From Flagellimonas aurea (GTDB lineage: Bacteria; Bacteroidota; Bacteroidia; Flavobacteriales; Flavobacteriaceae): a stretch of 64,000 nucleotides of DNA. Of this stretch, positions 8,974 through 17,635 are shown in pieces (position 1 is the stretch's first letter; each line of letters opens with the position of its first letter). The stretch covers positions 53,526 to 117,525 of the forward strand of contig NZ_JAFLNL010000012.1 in the NCBI RefSeq assembly GCF_017313785.1, given 5' to 3'. The notes below the pieces were generated by a model. The model had not been told where the DNA came from and searched no databases. It saw nothing but the letters and a program-made list of their open reading frames with translations. Made by a program: the position numbers and the translations under genes.

Positions 8974-9900
8974 TCAATCTTTTTGGTCAAGCAATTCTTG
9001 AAGTGCCTCGATTTGATTTTGCTGCCTTAACAATACGTCTTGTTGTTGAAACAAGTAAAGGGTCAGTTCTTCAACTTTTTCAAGTAAAAGCTTGTCCATG
9101 TCCCCCAAGCTAAGCCCTTCGGCCCTGACCTCTTCCGCCGAAGGGACTTTAGGCAAGTGACCATGTTTTCTGATGTATTCTTTGAGTTCACTCAAGGATA
9201 ATAGGTCATAGTAATCCAGAAATACATAATCCGGCCAACTGCCATTTAATTGAACCTGTACTTCTTCCGCAATCAATTTACCATTGACCGCCATTTTAAA
9301 ACCACTAGGAACCACTGTTGTCCCAATGGCAACCTCACCGGAATAGTGGGCAGTGCCATTGTCCTCATCCCATATGGAACCATACGGAATATTAATAAAT
9401 GTTATGGTAAAAACATCCGTGCCCTGGAGCGTGCCATTTAGAATATAATCCACCTCAAAGGTATATGTTCCCTTAACAGGTTGCCATATTTCATAATCCC
9501 CGCTGATATCCACGAAGGCAGCATATGGGGCAACCCCTTCGCTTTGGGAATGTATAACCGACCCTTGATAACTTACCTCAAAAACTACCTGGTCTACAGT
9601 ATAGCTGTTCACAGCTTGTAGGTTCAAGCTCCCAATATCCGCCAAATTCCAGATCATACCATCATTGATTTGCACCAATACCGTGTCCATTTCGGCATCA
9701 ATGAGGTTGTATGTACCCTCGGTCATTTGACCAATTGACATCATGGGCAAACAAAATAGCCCGATATAAAATGTAATTCTAAGTTCCCTGCCAGTTCCAA
9801 ACACGAACCTGAAACCCTTGAACAACTTTAAGGAACAAGGTCGACATCCCCCGACTTTATGACTGTTACGATTCATTATCAGTAGCTTTATATGAAACAT
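8974..9900 (-). CDS. Secreted protein with tail-fibre/S74-like C-terminal domain
   Basis: A 308-residue secreted protein. The likely signal peptide is the hydrophobic segment ending LPMMSIGQ, preceded by a long basic stretch; an internal Met at 9876 is a possible start. Residues about 60-180 form a beta-rich domain of unknown type. The C-terminal 120 residues carry a distinctive module: VAIGTTVVPSGFKMAVNGKL, EEVQVQLNGSWPDYVF, HGHLPKVPSAEEV, LSLGDMDKLLLEKVEELTLYL and a Gln-rich coiled coil. The same module ends the proteins at 49964-51814 and 51811-53109. Bacteroidota proteins with this end are usually annotated as tail-fibre or S74-like, and the coiled coil suggests trimerisation. It stands alone, with intergenic DNA on both sides. 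Confidence 0.75.
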   Translation of the reverse strand: MFHIKLLIMNRNSHKVGGCRPCSLKLFKGFRFVFGTGRELRITFYIGLFCLPMMSIGQMTEGTYNLIDAEMDTVLVQINDGMIWNLADIGSLNLQAVNSYTVDQVVFEVSYQGSVIHSQSEGVAPYAAFVDISGDYEIWQPVKGTYTFEVDYILNGTLQGTDVFTITFINIPYGSIWDEDNGTAHYSGEVAIGTTVVPSGFKMAVNGKLIAEEVQVQLNGSWPDYVFLDYYDLLSLSELKEYIRKHGHLPKVPSAEEVRAEGLSLGDMDKLLLEKVEELTLYLFQQQDVLLRQQNQIEALQELLDQKD

Positions 9901-10238
9901 TCATGATTTTGTAAGAAAATACATCTAAATATAAATGTTTTATCCTAAAGGTGTCCTGTTCTTCCCAGATTTTCGTTGAACAACGAAACATATGAAATAT
10001 TAGGTATTGTAACATGGCCTGCAATGGTAGTAAAACATAATTTATACGGGTTCCCCAGTACAGATTAATTAACCAAAGGGCCATAACCTTAAATGGCTAA
10101 AGATTGTTCCATTACGACCAGTTCTACATCCCACCCCATTTTCTCCCGAACTTGAGATAATCACATAATGTTCTCTAAAACGAGTATTACCTCTGGTTGG
10201 GCTTGGAGTCTGACTATTGGGAAGACCAGCCATCCATT
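9901..10238. other. Intergenic stretch without a recognisable gene
   Basis: These 338 bases separate the S74-like protein from the end of the pilus-like operon. They are AT-rich. A minus-strand open frame of about 70 codons is present but has no signal peptide, domain or good upstream sequence. I see no strong hairpin or RNA gene. The promoter of the S74-like gene and the terminator of the pilus-like operon probably lie here. Confidence 0.5.
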
Positions 10239-10736
10239 TTATTTGGCAATGACCTTACGGCTTCCGTCTCTTTTTAGGACAACGGAGTCCTTATATACTT
10301 TCATCACCTGAATACTTTCAACTGTCGTTTTTTCCCTTATCCTATGAAGTTTACCGTCAATTTTGATCAACGCCATTTTTTCCGATCTGGAATCTGCTTG
10401 CAGGTATCCGTAATATTGCAATTTGGGCCATTGGGTCTTTGATGCTTTGGCCACCTTGGGAGCAGTGTTTTTTTGGACCCGGGGTCTGGTTACTTTATCG
10501 GTTACCTTCAGTTTTCTCTCCGACCGGTACTCTAAAAAAGGATCTCGATCCAACACGAGCAATTTAAAGGTATCCTTTTCAAAATAAGGGATCTTTGCAG
10601 GAGTGGCATTTTCCACAAGATTGCGGACACCTTCGGATTCCTTTCCCCATATGGAAAAAGCCCTCTTGAGCACAAAGACCCAGATGACCAACACCCCCAA
10701 TAACAGCACCTTGTTCATTATTTTCCTCTGTTTCAT
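10239..10736 (-). CDS. PilP/GspC-like inner-membrane protein of the pilus-like operon
   Basis: A 165-residue protein with one N-terminal membrane segment (KVLLLGVLVIWVFVL), then a variable basic linker (about 75-105, rich in Lys, Arg and Pro) and a small C-terminal beta domain (about 107-165: LQYYGYLQADSRSEKMALIKIDGKLHRIREKTTVESIQVMK split over several strands, ending KRDGSRKVIAK). This layout, a membrane anchor, a disordered linker and a small beta-barrel reading GY...A.I.I.G....V..G, is that of PilP and GspC homology-region proteins, which connect the inner-membrane platform to the secretin. It is the last gene of the operon and overlaps the upstream gene by 4 bases (ATGA). I base the assignment on architecture and position, not on a clear family signature. 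Confidence 0.6.
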   Translation of the reverse strand: MKQRKIMNKVLLLGVLVIWVFVLKRAFSIWGKESEGVRNLVENATPAKIPYFEKDTFKLLVLDRDPFLEYRSERKLKVTDKVTRPRVQKNTAPKVAKASKTQWPKLQYYGYLQADSRSEKMALIKIDGKLHRIREKTTVESIQVMKVYKDSVVLKRDGSRKVIAK

Positions 10737-11698
10737 TCTACCGTGATGGTTTTAACGACACTATACTGACCTATGTTGCCCGCCTGGTCTTCCATACGGA
10801 CCCTCCAAAAATATTCTCCGGGGTTCGAAAACTCATGCTGCCTTTCCCCGCTTCCGCCCGCAACCGTATATGTTTGTAGTATGGCAGAAAAGTCCTCTTC
10901 CGTTGCAATCTCCAACAAACTTTGTAACGGGGACTGCACCGCACCGATATCTTCTGGCGAACCCCAGGAAAAATCCACGATGGTACCTACTGTCTCTGCA
11001 TCGTTGGGAGAAATCAAGGATGGCTGGTTGGGCACTTGGGTATCCAACAAAATCGTTCGATTCGAGAAAGGGGTCTCACTGGTCTCATTTACCCCCTTGA
11101 CCGACCATTTAAAGGCTGCATCCCCATCAAGTGTATTGGCATCCAAAGTGAAGGAGGTACTGACAAGTTCATCCTGTTGCAAGGTCACCGAACTATTTCC
11201 TCCGATGGTCTTGGTTACTTGAAGACTATAGGATTCGGCTGCCTCCAATACAGACCAATTGAGAATAATAGTATTGTTTCTAGTATAAAAATTATCTGAT
11301 GGGGTGCTTAGAAAAACATTTTGTACGGAAAGGTCATTACTGGACTCGACCAAGAAACCTTCCGGAAAAGTATAACTTGTAGTGTAGGCGAAATTTTCGC
11401 CACGGACGCGCCATTCAAATTCTCCCGAAGGAAATGGTACGCTCAACGATGTTTTCCCCACCAATGAATCCAATGTCATCTCCGATGTGTTGGATCGCGA
11501 TACTTGAACCCTGTAGTTATCCGCCCCTTCCAGACCATTCCACATAAAAGTCACGGTATTTCCAGAAATCACCTCATCTTGGGTAGGGGTTATGATAGTT
11601 ATAATATCATCCGAAATATCCTCCTCAAAAATATCGTCGCAGGATGTGCATACCAAAACAGCAGCCAAACCAACCAATAGATTACTTATTCTTTTCAT
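10733..11698 (-). CDS. Fibronectin type III-like lipoprotein of the pilus-like operon
   Basis: A 321-residue lipoprotein: hydrophobic start and lipobox VCTSC (Cys20), followed by acidic residues (DDIFEEDISDD). Three FN3/Ig-like repeats of about 90 residues follow, each with an aromatic core: TFMWNGLEGADNYRVQV, ILNWSVLEAAESYSLQV and DFSWGSPEDIG. Each ends in a F(E/K)WRV or YFWRV strand. It is likely anchored to the outer or inner membrane, where it could act as a pilotin-like or scaffolding partner of the secretin, or as a surface component. That role is inferred only from its place between the PilO-like and PilP-like genes. It overlaps the preceding gene by 17 bases, so coupled translation is likely. 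Confidence 0.75.
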   Translation of the reverse strand: MKRISNLLVGLAAVLVCTSCDDIFEEDISDDIITIITPTQDEVISGNTVTFMWNGLEGADNYRVQVSRSNTSEMTLDSLVGKTSLSVPFPSGEFEWRVRGENFAYTTSYTFPEGFLVESSNDLSVQNVFLSTPSDNFYTRNNTIILNWSVLEAAESYSLQVTKTIGGNSSVTLQQDELVSTSFTLDANTLDGDAAFKWSVKGVNETSETPFSNRTILLDTQVPNQPSLISPNDAETVGTIVDFSWGSPEDIGAVQSPLQSLLEIATEEDFSAILQTYTVAGGSGERQHEFSNPGEYFWRVRMEDQAGNIGQYSVVKTITVE

Positions 11699-12206
11699 AG
11701 TTCTGAAATATTAGAAGGACCTTTAGTTCCTTAGTTCTTTTATTGAAGTTTTTCTCCGTAAAGTATTGGATACCCACCAGAGAGGAGACATCAAAACTTT
11801 TTTCATATGCGTACACCACCTGGGATAGGGAGGAATAGTCTCCTTGTAGTATGAGTTGATTGGTAACCACATCAAAACCTTTGGTCTGCGAAAAGTGGGT
11901 TTCCTTGAGCTCTGCTATGCTTACATCATCATAATTGGTGGCGAAATCCAAAATGGATTGCTGTGCCACGCCGGGATCAACATGTTGCTTCCCGATGACG
12001 CGATCATAGCGTTCCAACTGTCGCTGCAGGTCCATAGACCCCTGCCCGGACATTCGCATAAACTCCAACTGCCCACGTACCTCTTGCAATTGTTGGTAGG
12101 CTTGTGCGGTCACCTTGAAGGATCTTTTATTCGCAGTAATCAGCAAGAGCACCAACACGATGGAAAGCGCTATCAACTTTTGTTTATATGAATACCTTTC
12201 AAACAT
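11682..12206 (-). CDS. PilO/GspM-like protein
   Basis: A 174-residue protein with one N-terminal transmembrane helix (LIALSIVLVLLLITA), a coiled-coil stretch (about 35-75) and a C-terminal ferredoxin-like half (about 85-170: SILDFATNYDDVSIAEL, then VTNQLILQGDYSSLSQVVYAYE, LVGIQYF and LKVLLIFQNY). The phrase LQGDYSSLSQVVYAYEK is close to the usual PilO/GspM wording, in which a strand is followed by a helix packing on the sheet. In type IV pilus and type II secretion systems PilN and PilO dimerise in the periplasm and align the platform with the secretin. It starts one base after the PilN-like gene ends. Confidence 0.72.
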   Translation of the reverse strand: MFERYSYKQKLIALSIVLVLLLITANKRSFKVTAQAYQQLQEVRGQLEFMRMSGQGSMDLQRQLERYDRVIGKQHVDPGVAQQSILDFATNYDDVSIAELKETHFSQTKGFDVVTNQLILQGDYSSLSQVVYAYEKSFDVSSLVGIQYFTEKNFNKRTKELKVLLIFQNYEKNK

Positions 12207-13397
12207 CTAATCGATTTCTAGTTTAAGGGAAAATGTTTCTTTATCCCCATCAATCCGGTTCAAACGCATGATCTCGATCTTCGCGACCCAGGGAAATGTC
12301 ATCAGTTGCTTTACCCATTGGTTCACATAATAACTGTTGTTGGTTTCCCCTGATACCAAAATCATATTGGATTGTAGGGAAACCGGCTCATTGGACTTTA
12401 CTTTTTTATCCAGGGGATTGACCTCAACATGGTTCAACAGCACACCTGATGGTGTTGTCCCTATAAGTTCGTTCAAGTAGAAGGATAGGAAGTTCTTATT
12501 GGACACCCCCGAGTTTTCAGCGATAAAGCGCTTGTTGGCTAAATCTTCCTCCATTTTTTTAATCTGGGCATAATTGTCGGTAAAGTGATAGAGCTGTTCT
12601 TCACACCTTACATATTCTTTATTGAAATAGAGTAGCAACAGATAACTGCCCAAAAGGGCTGACATAAAAGCAACAAGTCCGCTAACGGCCAACAGCTCAA
12701 AAATCTTTTTGCGTTTATATTCCCTCTTATCGCCCCATAACATCCCTTTTTCATATTCGATACGTTCGGAAGGATGCAAATAGTTGAGTACGGCGGCCAA
12801 CCATACCAATTCACCGCCTTTTACCTTGTCGTTGCCCAGCGTATAGGTTCCTTCCCCTGCATCATTGGATAGCATCTCAAATTTCACAAGGCTTCCATTG
12901 GAGAAGGAAAGTTCACCATGTTGGGTCCGTATCTTGTCTTCTTCAATGATTCCCGAGCACTCCCCTACCACAAAGGGACCTATGCTATAATCCACAAGAT
13001 GGTATCCGGCCCCTCGCAATTGTCCAATATGCTGATCGACAACTTCCTTCCTGCAAATGGACACAAAGTTGTGCTCATTGCCGTGGAGTACATAGCTGTA
13101 AAAATCTTCCGGCCGAGCGTTAAAAAGTACCTGTTTTAAGTATTCACCTTGGGCCTTGACCATTCGATTGATGACGCCTTTGTTGGAAAAATTTAGAATC
13201 ACCGGAATCTTTTTAGGAATAGCATTTTGGACCTCCAGGAAATTGCTACACTCAAAGGTTCTGGACAATCGAAGTTCTCCGCTCTCTTTGCGAACGAAGC
13301 CGATATGGAATCGCACTGGATTTCCGAGAACAACGCCTATGACCGCAAATTCCTTCGCATCAAGAAGATTGATATTTTTGATTTGTGCCAACATCAA
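12207..13397 (-). CDS. PilM/PilN- or GspL-like protein
   Basis: A 396-residue protein. Residues about 15-225 are cytoplasmic, with alternating strands and helices compatible with a shortened actin-like PilM/GspL domain, although the ATP-binding motifs are not obvious. One membrane helix lies near 237-258 (LLAVSGLVAFMSALLGSYLLLLYF). It is followed by a coiled coil (about 262-290) and a periplasmic ferredoxin-like domain that contains the PilN hallmark FLNELIGTTPSGVLLNHVEV in a split form (NFLSFYLNELIGTTPSGVLL). It therefore looks like a single-chain fusion of PilM-like and PilN-like halves, as in GspL. It overlaps the secretin gene by 4 bases (ATGA) and directly precedes the PilO-like gene, the standard order. 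Confidence 0.72.
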   Translation of the reverse strand: MMLAQIKNINLLDAKEFAVIGVVLGNPVRFHIGFVRKESGELRLSRTFECSNFLEVQNAIPKKIPVILNFSNKGVINRMVKAQGEYLKQVLFNARPEDFYSYVLHGNEHNFVSICRKEVVDQHIGQLRGAGYHLVDYSIGPFVVGECSGIIEEDKIRTQHGELSFSNGSLVKFEMLSNDAGEGTYTLGNDKVKGGELVWLAAVLNYLHPSERIEYEKGMLWGDKREYKRKKIFELLAVSGLVAFMSALLGSYLLLLYFNKEYVRCEEQLYHFTDNYAQIKKMEEDLANKRFIAENSGVSNKNFLSFYLNELIGTTPSGVLLNHVEVNPLDKKVKSNEPVSLQSNMILVSGETNNSYYVNQWVKQLMTFPWVAKIEIMRLNRIDGDKETFSLKLEID

Positions 13398-15286
13398 TAG
13401 ACAACTGTAGGTTTTATAAATACATGGAGCTTGGATTTGCTATTGCTCTTTCTTCTACTACTGAAAAACCATTTCAGCACAGGTATTTTTGACAACCCTG
13501 GGGTTCCCGTGCCCGAGTTTTGTTTATCCAGTTCGTCCAATCCCCCCAAGAGTATCATCTCGCCGTTAAGACAGCGAACCATGGATTCGAACTGCTGAGT
13601 TGCTTTGCCAGGAGGAGCGTTCTCCCCTTGTCTTCCCAAGAAGGTGCTGCGTTCGACAATAATGTTCAATGTAATCTGTTCATCCTTGGATACAAATGGT
13701 CGTATGTTCACACTGAGGTTGGCATCCGTTGACTTCCATTGGCCCGATTGGAGGACATCATTGCCCAGACCACTATTGATCAAGCGATTGTTCTGTTCAA
13801 AATAGTAACTGGTCTCCCCTATGGACAGTTTGGCATCATGCCCGTTCAATGTGGATATTTTTGGTGTGGATTTGAGGTTGATCACCGAATTGTTCTCCAA
13901 GGCCCTTAGGTTGAGATAAAAATTTTCCGTGACCTTCCCCAAATTAAATATTCCAAAACCGTTAAAAGCATCAATCAAGGAATTCACCGAAGTACTGTTG
14001 GCCTGCACATCCGTAGTGGGGAAAAGAACACCCGAGGTAGTTCGGGGCTCACTGTCCAGACCTGCCTGTATGCCTGTCTGTACCTCACTGGATTTTTGAT
14101 ACTGTACGATAAGCACCTCTATCAAGATCATAGGGACCACCACATCGATTTCCTTTACATATTCCTTGATTTCCAATATTCTGGGTCGCGATCCGGAAAC
14201 AACAAAGCCGTTCAGCTCCAGAAACTCCTTGATCTCAATATTTTCCAACAAATCTTGAGGGAGGGTCTCCAATACCGTCTCAATGGTCCGGTTTTCCAGT
14301 TGTATCAATTCCGTACTCCGCAGTCCTTCTACATTTTGGTCCCCGATCAGGTAAAAATCCCCCGACTTTTTATAGGTAAATACCTTCCCTTTGAACGCAT
14401 GGTCCAAAAGATCATCAAAAGTCATCATTTCTGATACCAGGGTAGTGGTCAAACCATCGGGGCGATTGTACATAAAATAGTTGATATGGAGCTGCTCGGC
14501 CACTTCGGCGATCAGGGCCGTGATATCGGCATCGAATGCCTTAATGCTCAAAAAGCCATTTTCCTGAACTTTCACTTCGGCAGAGGACTCGAGACTGGCC
14601 AGTGACACTATCCCTTTTCCCTTGCTTTTTGGGGATAAGGCATTGTTTTCCATATCCAATGCCTTTTCCAAATAATAAAATCCATTATCATCAATGGTCA
14701 GTACCATCTGATTAGATCTGGCCATCATTTCCACAACTTGGGCAAAGGGCCTGTTCAATATATAAGCGGAGACCTTTTTGTCCCGAAGCGAAGGACCGAT
14801 CACCAAGTTTCTCCCCGAAACATCCGTGATTTTTTGGGCCACGTTTTCCAATGCCTCATTGGACAGTTTGACGGACAAAAAATCATTTTCTTCATTGTAG
14901 GACACCTCTATTTCCTTTGGCTTGGGAGGTTCTACAACAGGCCTTTCCTCTTGTTTCTTGGTAAACACGATAATTTCATTGACAATTTCGACATCGACCC
15001 TGTACTTGTTGGCAATGAACATAAATACATCCTTCACAGGAATCTCAAAGAAACTGCTCTCGACCATATTGGTAAGGTCAGCATCCGCACTAAGGTTGAT
15101 TTTGTGTTCCAGGGCAACCGAATTCAAAAACTCATAAATAGTAAGTCCCGAGATGTCGATGGTGATGGTTTCCTGCAGTTCGGGATGATCGTTTGCATAG
15201 GCATTGAGCAAGGCCTCGGTCTCCGTTTGGGAGTGACCATGGAAGGCCCAGATGAATATCGTTAGGTATACCAAGTATCTTTTCAT
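13394..15286 (-). CDS. Secretin, GspD/PilQ family
   Basis: A 630-residue outer-membrane secretin. It has a signal peptide (through AFHGHSQ). The N-terminal domains include an STN-like module (about 45-100: ISGLTIYEFLNSVALEH) and a secretin N-domain (about 130-210: SNEALENVAQKITDVSGRNLV). A short-domain repeat follows (about 330-390: LENIEIKEFLELNGFVVSGS). The C-terminal secretin channel domain is about 395-630: ILIEVLIVQYQKSSEVQTGI, LNLRALENNSVINLKSTPKI, then MILLGGLDELDKQ and GLSKIPVLKWFFSSRR, the family's C-terminal signature. It forms the multimeric outer-membrane pore for the pilus or pseudopilus. It lies directly downstream of the ATPase gene with one base between. Confidence 0.93.
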   Translation of the reverse strand: MKRYLVYLTIFIWAFHGHSQTETEALLNAYANDHPELQETITIDISGLTIYEFLNSVALEHKINLSADADLTNMVESSFFEIPVKDVFMFIANKYRVDVEIVNEIIVFTKKQEERPVVEPPKPKEIEVSYNEENDFLSVKLSNEALENVAQKITDVSGRNLVIGPSLRDKKVSAYILNRPFAQVVEMMARSNQMVLTIDDNGFYYLEKALDMENNALSPKSKGKGIVSLASLESSAEVKVQENGFLSIKAFDADITALIAEVAEQLHINYFMYNRPDGLTTTLVSEMMTFDDLLDHAFKGKVFTYKKSGDFYLIGDQNVEGLRSTELIQLENRTIETVLETLPQDLLENIEIKEFLELNGFVVSGSRPRILEIKEYVKEIDVVVPMILIEVLIVQYQKSSEVQTGIQAGLDSEPRTTSGVLFPTTDVQANSTSVNSLIDAFNGFGIFNLGKVTENFYLNLRALENNSVINLKSTPKISTLNGHDAKLSIGETSYYFEQNNRLINSGLGNDVLQSGQWKSTDANLSVNIRPFVSKDEQITLNIIVERSTFLGRQGENAPPGKATQQFESMVRCLNGEMILLGGLDELDKQNSGTGTPGLSKIPVLKWFFSSRRKSNSKSKLHVFIKPTVVY

Positions 15287-15287
15287 A

Positions 15288-16703
15288 TTATGTTCTGATT
15301 AAAAGCGAATATATTTCCTCAATGGAAGTGCGCCCGTCTGCCAATAGGTCGAAAGCTTTCTGTGAAAGCGTAGCGTAGTCATAATGGATATGCTCCTTCA
15401 AATTTTGGGGATGTTCCTTGATGGCATGGGCGATTTCCGGTGTAATGGGCAACACCTCGTAAATGGCCACCCTACCCTTGTATCCCGTATAGTAACAATC
15501 AGGGCAGCCGCTGGGTGCACAATAGCCCAAAAGCGGACTTGGGAGACGATAGTCCATGGGAAAGTCCTTACGGTCAAATGGGATTTCCGTTTTACAGGAA
15601 TCACATAATTTCCGCAATAAGCGCTGGGCAATCGAAGCGTTCAGGGTCTCTGCAATATAAAAAGCGGGAACCCCCATATCCACTAATCTTGAAATGGTCC
15701 CAATGGCCGAGTTGGTGTGGATCGTGGAAAGCACCAAATGTCCTGTCAAAGATGCCCTAATGGCCATTTGGGCCGTTTCCGCATCCCTGATTTCCCCTAA
15801 CATGATGATATCTGGATCTTGTCGCAAAAAGGATCGTAGGGCACTGGTGAACCCCAGGCCGATATCCTCTTTTAGCTGTACTTGATTGATTCCCCTCAAG
15901 GTATATTCGATGGGATCTTCAACCGTGACTATATTTCTTTTGCTATCGTTGAGGACCTTTAGTGTGGCATATAAAGTTGTCGTTTTTCCAGAACCGGTGG
16001 GACCGCTGATCAACACCATCCCATTGGACTGTCTTATGGCCTCGGTATAGATGTCATATTGGTCTTCCTCAAAGCCGACCTCTTCCAAGTTCAGGTGTGC
16101 CGTATCCTTCCCCAATAAGCGCATTACGGTCTTTTCTCCGTGCAAGGTGGGTAAAATGGATACCCTTATATCGAACTCCCCAAAATGTATCCTACCATCT
16201 TGAGGCAACCGTTTTTCCGTAATGTCCAGATTTGCCTCTATTTTAATTTTATTGATGAGCTCTAGATAGGATTCCTTTGGCACCTTATATTTTTCTATAA
16301 GCAGTCCGTCGATCCGAAAACGTATCCGGGCATCTTCCTCATAGGCTTCAAAATGGATATCACTGCTTCCGATCGACTTGGCCTCCAAGATCAGGTCCTC
16401 CAAAAAGCCACGTTGGGCCGTAATTCTACCCCCGGGGGATTTCAATGCGATATCCTCCTTTCTGTAGTACTCAAACAGTGCCTTGTTCAACACTTCCTTG
16501 GCCACCTCACAAAACATGACCTTCTTGCCCAAGTAAAGCTGAAGTTCCTCCAAGATGGCATCCGTGGGCCTTCCGATTTCTATGAAAAGTTCCAAAGCAT
16601 CCGCGGAGTCATTTTTGGGTACGATGCGGTAATGGTGGGCCAAATCGGCATTAATGATCTGCCTTAGTTCTACACCTATTTCGATATGTTCCAAAGGTTC
16701 CAA
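15288..16703 (-). CDS. GspE/PilB-type assembly ATPase
   Basis: A 471-residue cytoplasmic hexameric ATPase that powers pseudopilus or pilus extension. A short N1-type domain (about 1-85) is followed by the N2 and catalytic domains. The motifs are complete: Walker A GPTGSGKT (234-241), Asp box VEDPIEY (261-267), Walker B DIIMLGEIRD (298-307), His box HLVLSTIHT (322-330). The zinc tetracysteine loop is also complete: Cys367 and Cys370 (LCDSCK), Cys400 and Cys403 (GCPDC). The tetracysteine and the YTGYKGRVAIYEVLP stretch mark it as an extension ATPase rather than PilT. The N-terminal domain is shorter than in most GspE or PilB proteins. It lies 12 bases after the prepilin peptidase gene. Confidence 0.95.
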   Translation of the reverse strand: MEPLEHIEIGVELRQIINADLAHHYRIVPKNDSADALELFIEIGRPTDAILEELQLYLGKKVMFCEVAKEVLNKALFEYYRKEDIALKSPGGRITAQRGFLEDLILEAKSIGSSDIHFEAYEEDARIRFRIDGLLIEKYKVPKESYLELINKIKIEANLDITEKRLPQDGRIHFGEFDIRVSILPTLHGEKTVMRLLGKDTAHLNLEEVGFEEDQYDIYTEAIRQSNGMVLISGPTGSGKTTTLYATLKVLNDSKRNIVTVEDPIEYTLRGINQVQLKEDIGLGFTSALRSFLRQDPDIIMLGEIRDAETAQMAIRASLTGHLVLSTIHTNSAIGTISRLVDMGVPAFYIAETLNASIAQRLLRKLCDSCKTEIPFDRKDFPMDYRLPSPLLGYCAPSGCPDCYYTGYKGRVAIYEVLPITPEIAHAIKEHPQNLKEHIHYDYATLSQKAFDLLADGRTSIEEIYSLLIRT

Positions 16704-16715
16704 GTTTAGTATAGC

Positions 16716-17195
16716 CTAGGTTAGAAAATAATCGTCCGTGAGGCCCTCCATGATCTTGTTCCCGATAAGGAACAAGGAAAGAAAGCCTGCCAAGGGAACC
16801 GTCCTGTATCGGGGATAGATCGTTCGCATGAGCAAAAAAAGAAGCAGTGAAAAAATCATGCCCATTACAAAATACTTGATATAGCCCCTGAACGAGAACA
16901 ACGGTAGGACCCCGATCAAAAACAGCACATCCCCCCACCCTATCATCTTGTCGATCGGATTGACAAAGGCCCTTTGCTTAAAAGAAAAATATAGGGTCAC
17001 CACGATGAAATTCAATAGCAGGAACCCCAAGGACCACAACCAGTCCCTGTAGGCAATACTTCCCCAATTCAAGCTCAGGGACAAACCGAAGATCAACAAC
17101 GGGAGCACGACATGGATCATCCTCATTTTTAAATCCTGATAGACCACCAAGGCCAGAGCGACCATTAATACTATTTGCAGCACCATCCCGATCAA
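16716..17195 (-). CDS. Prepilin peptidase (family A24) without methyltransferase domain
   Basis: A 159-residue polytopic membrane protein with five or six helices. It has the two aspartates of A24 aspartic peptidases: Asp21 in VVYQDLKMRMI and Asp89 in the GWGD motif (GxGD) of DKMIGWGDVLF. The N-terminal cysteine-containing methyltransferase domain of classical PilD is missing, so it should cleave prepilin leaders but not N-methylate them, like archaeal and some Gram-positive enzymes. Its substrates are probably the four pseudopilins in the same operon, all with Ala before the cut. It overlaps the preceding pseudopilin gene by 4 bases (ATGA). Confidence 0.88.
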   Translation of the reverse strand: MIGMVLQIVLMVALALVVYQDLKMRMIHVVLPLLIFGLSLSLNWGSIAYRDWLWSLGFLLLNFIVVTLYFSFKQRAFVNPIDKMIGWGDVLFLIGVLPLFSFRGYIKYFVMGMIFSLLLFLLMRTIYPRYRTVPLAGFLSLFLIGNKIMEGLTDDYFLT

Positions 17196-17635
17196 TCTTT
17201 AACCGATTCCACCAACAACTTGTTCTGATCGATCTCCCAGGTATTGAAATTCCCGTCACCATCAAAATCCGAAAGGGATACCGCCCGTGCCTTAAAGGAA
17301 TTTACCGAGGCCTCGATAATCTCTATCCGATAGATGGCCTGTCCCCCTTCGTTGATCGTAGGGGCGTGCTCGAAGCCCAAGGCCTCCAGATCATTGGAAT
17401 ATTTGGAAAAGCGGTAAAAATGGCTCTTTTGCAGGCCATACAAATGATTGAGCATACTTTGCGCCTCTATAGCCTTGGCCTGAGCAATGACCGAGGTTTG
17501 GTTGGGAAGCACCAATAAGATCAATATCCCTATAATGCACAGGACCACCAAAAGTTCCGACATGGAGTAGGCTTTGGCCCAAAGGGTTTTGGACGATATT
17601 TTCATTATATTATGTTTTGGTTTCATTCTTATCAT
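17192..17635 (-). CDS. Type II secretion/type IV pilin-like pseudopilin (GspG-like)
   Basis: About 147 residues if it starts at the ATGA overlap with the GspF stop (17635); the downstream ATG at 17605 would give a 12-residue leader and is equally plausible. The class III leader ends KA, followed by YSMSELLVVLCIIGILILLV: Glu is at +5 and a long hydrophobic helix follows, as in major pseudopilins. The -1 residue is Ala, not Gly. The globular part has an alpha-spine (MLNHLYGLQKSHFYRFSKYSND) and a C-terminal SLSDFDGDGNFNTWEIDQNK, reminiscent of the calcium-binding Asp loop of GspG proteins. It is probably the main structural subunit of the pseudopilus. Confidence 0.88.
   Translation of the reverse strand: MIRMKPKHNIMKISSKTLWAKAYSMSELLVVLCIIGILILLVLPNQTSVIAQAKAIEAQSMLNHLYGLQKSHFYRFSKYSNDLEALGFEHAPTINEGGQAIYRIEIIEASVNSFKARAVSLSDFDGDGNFNTWEIDQNKLLVESVKD

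Noticed and set aside
9866..10084. 72-codon minus frame upstream of the S74-like gene
   Set aside because: No signal peptide or domain; it overlaps the better-supported start of the neighbouring gene.
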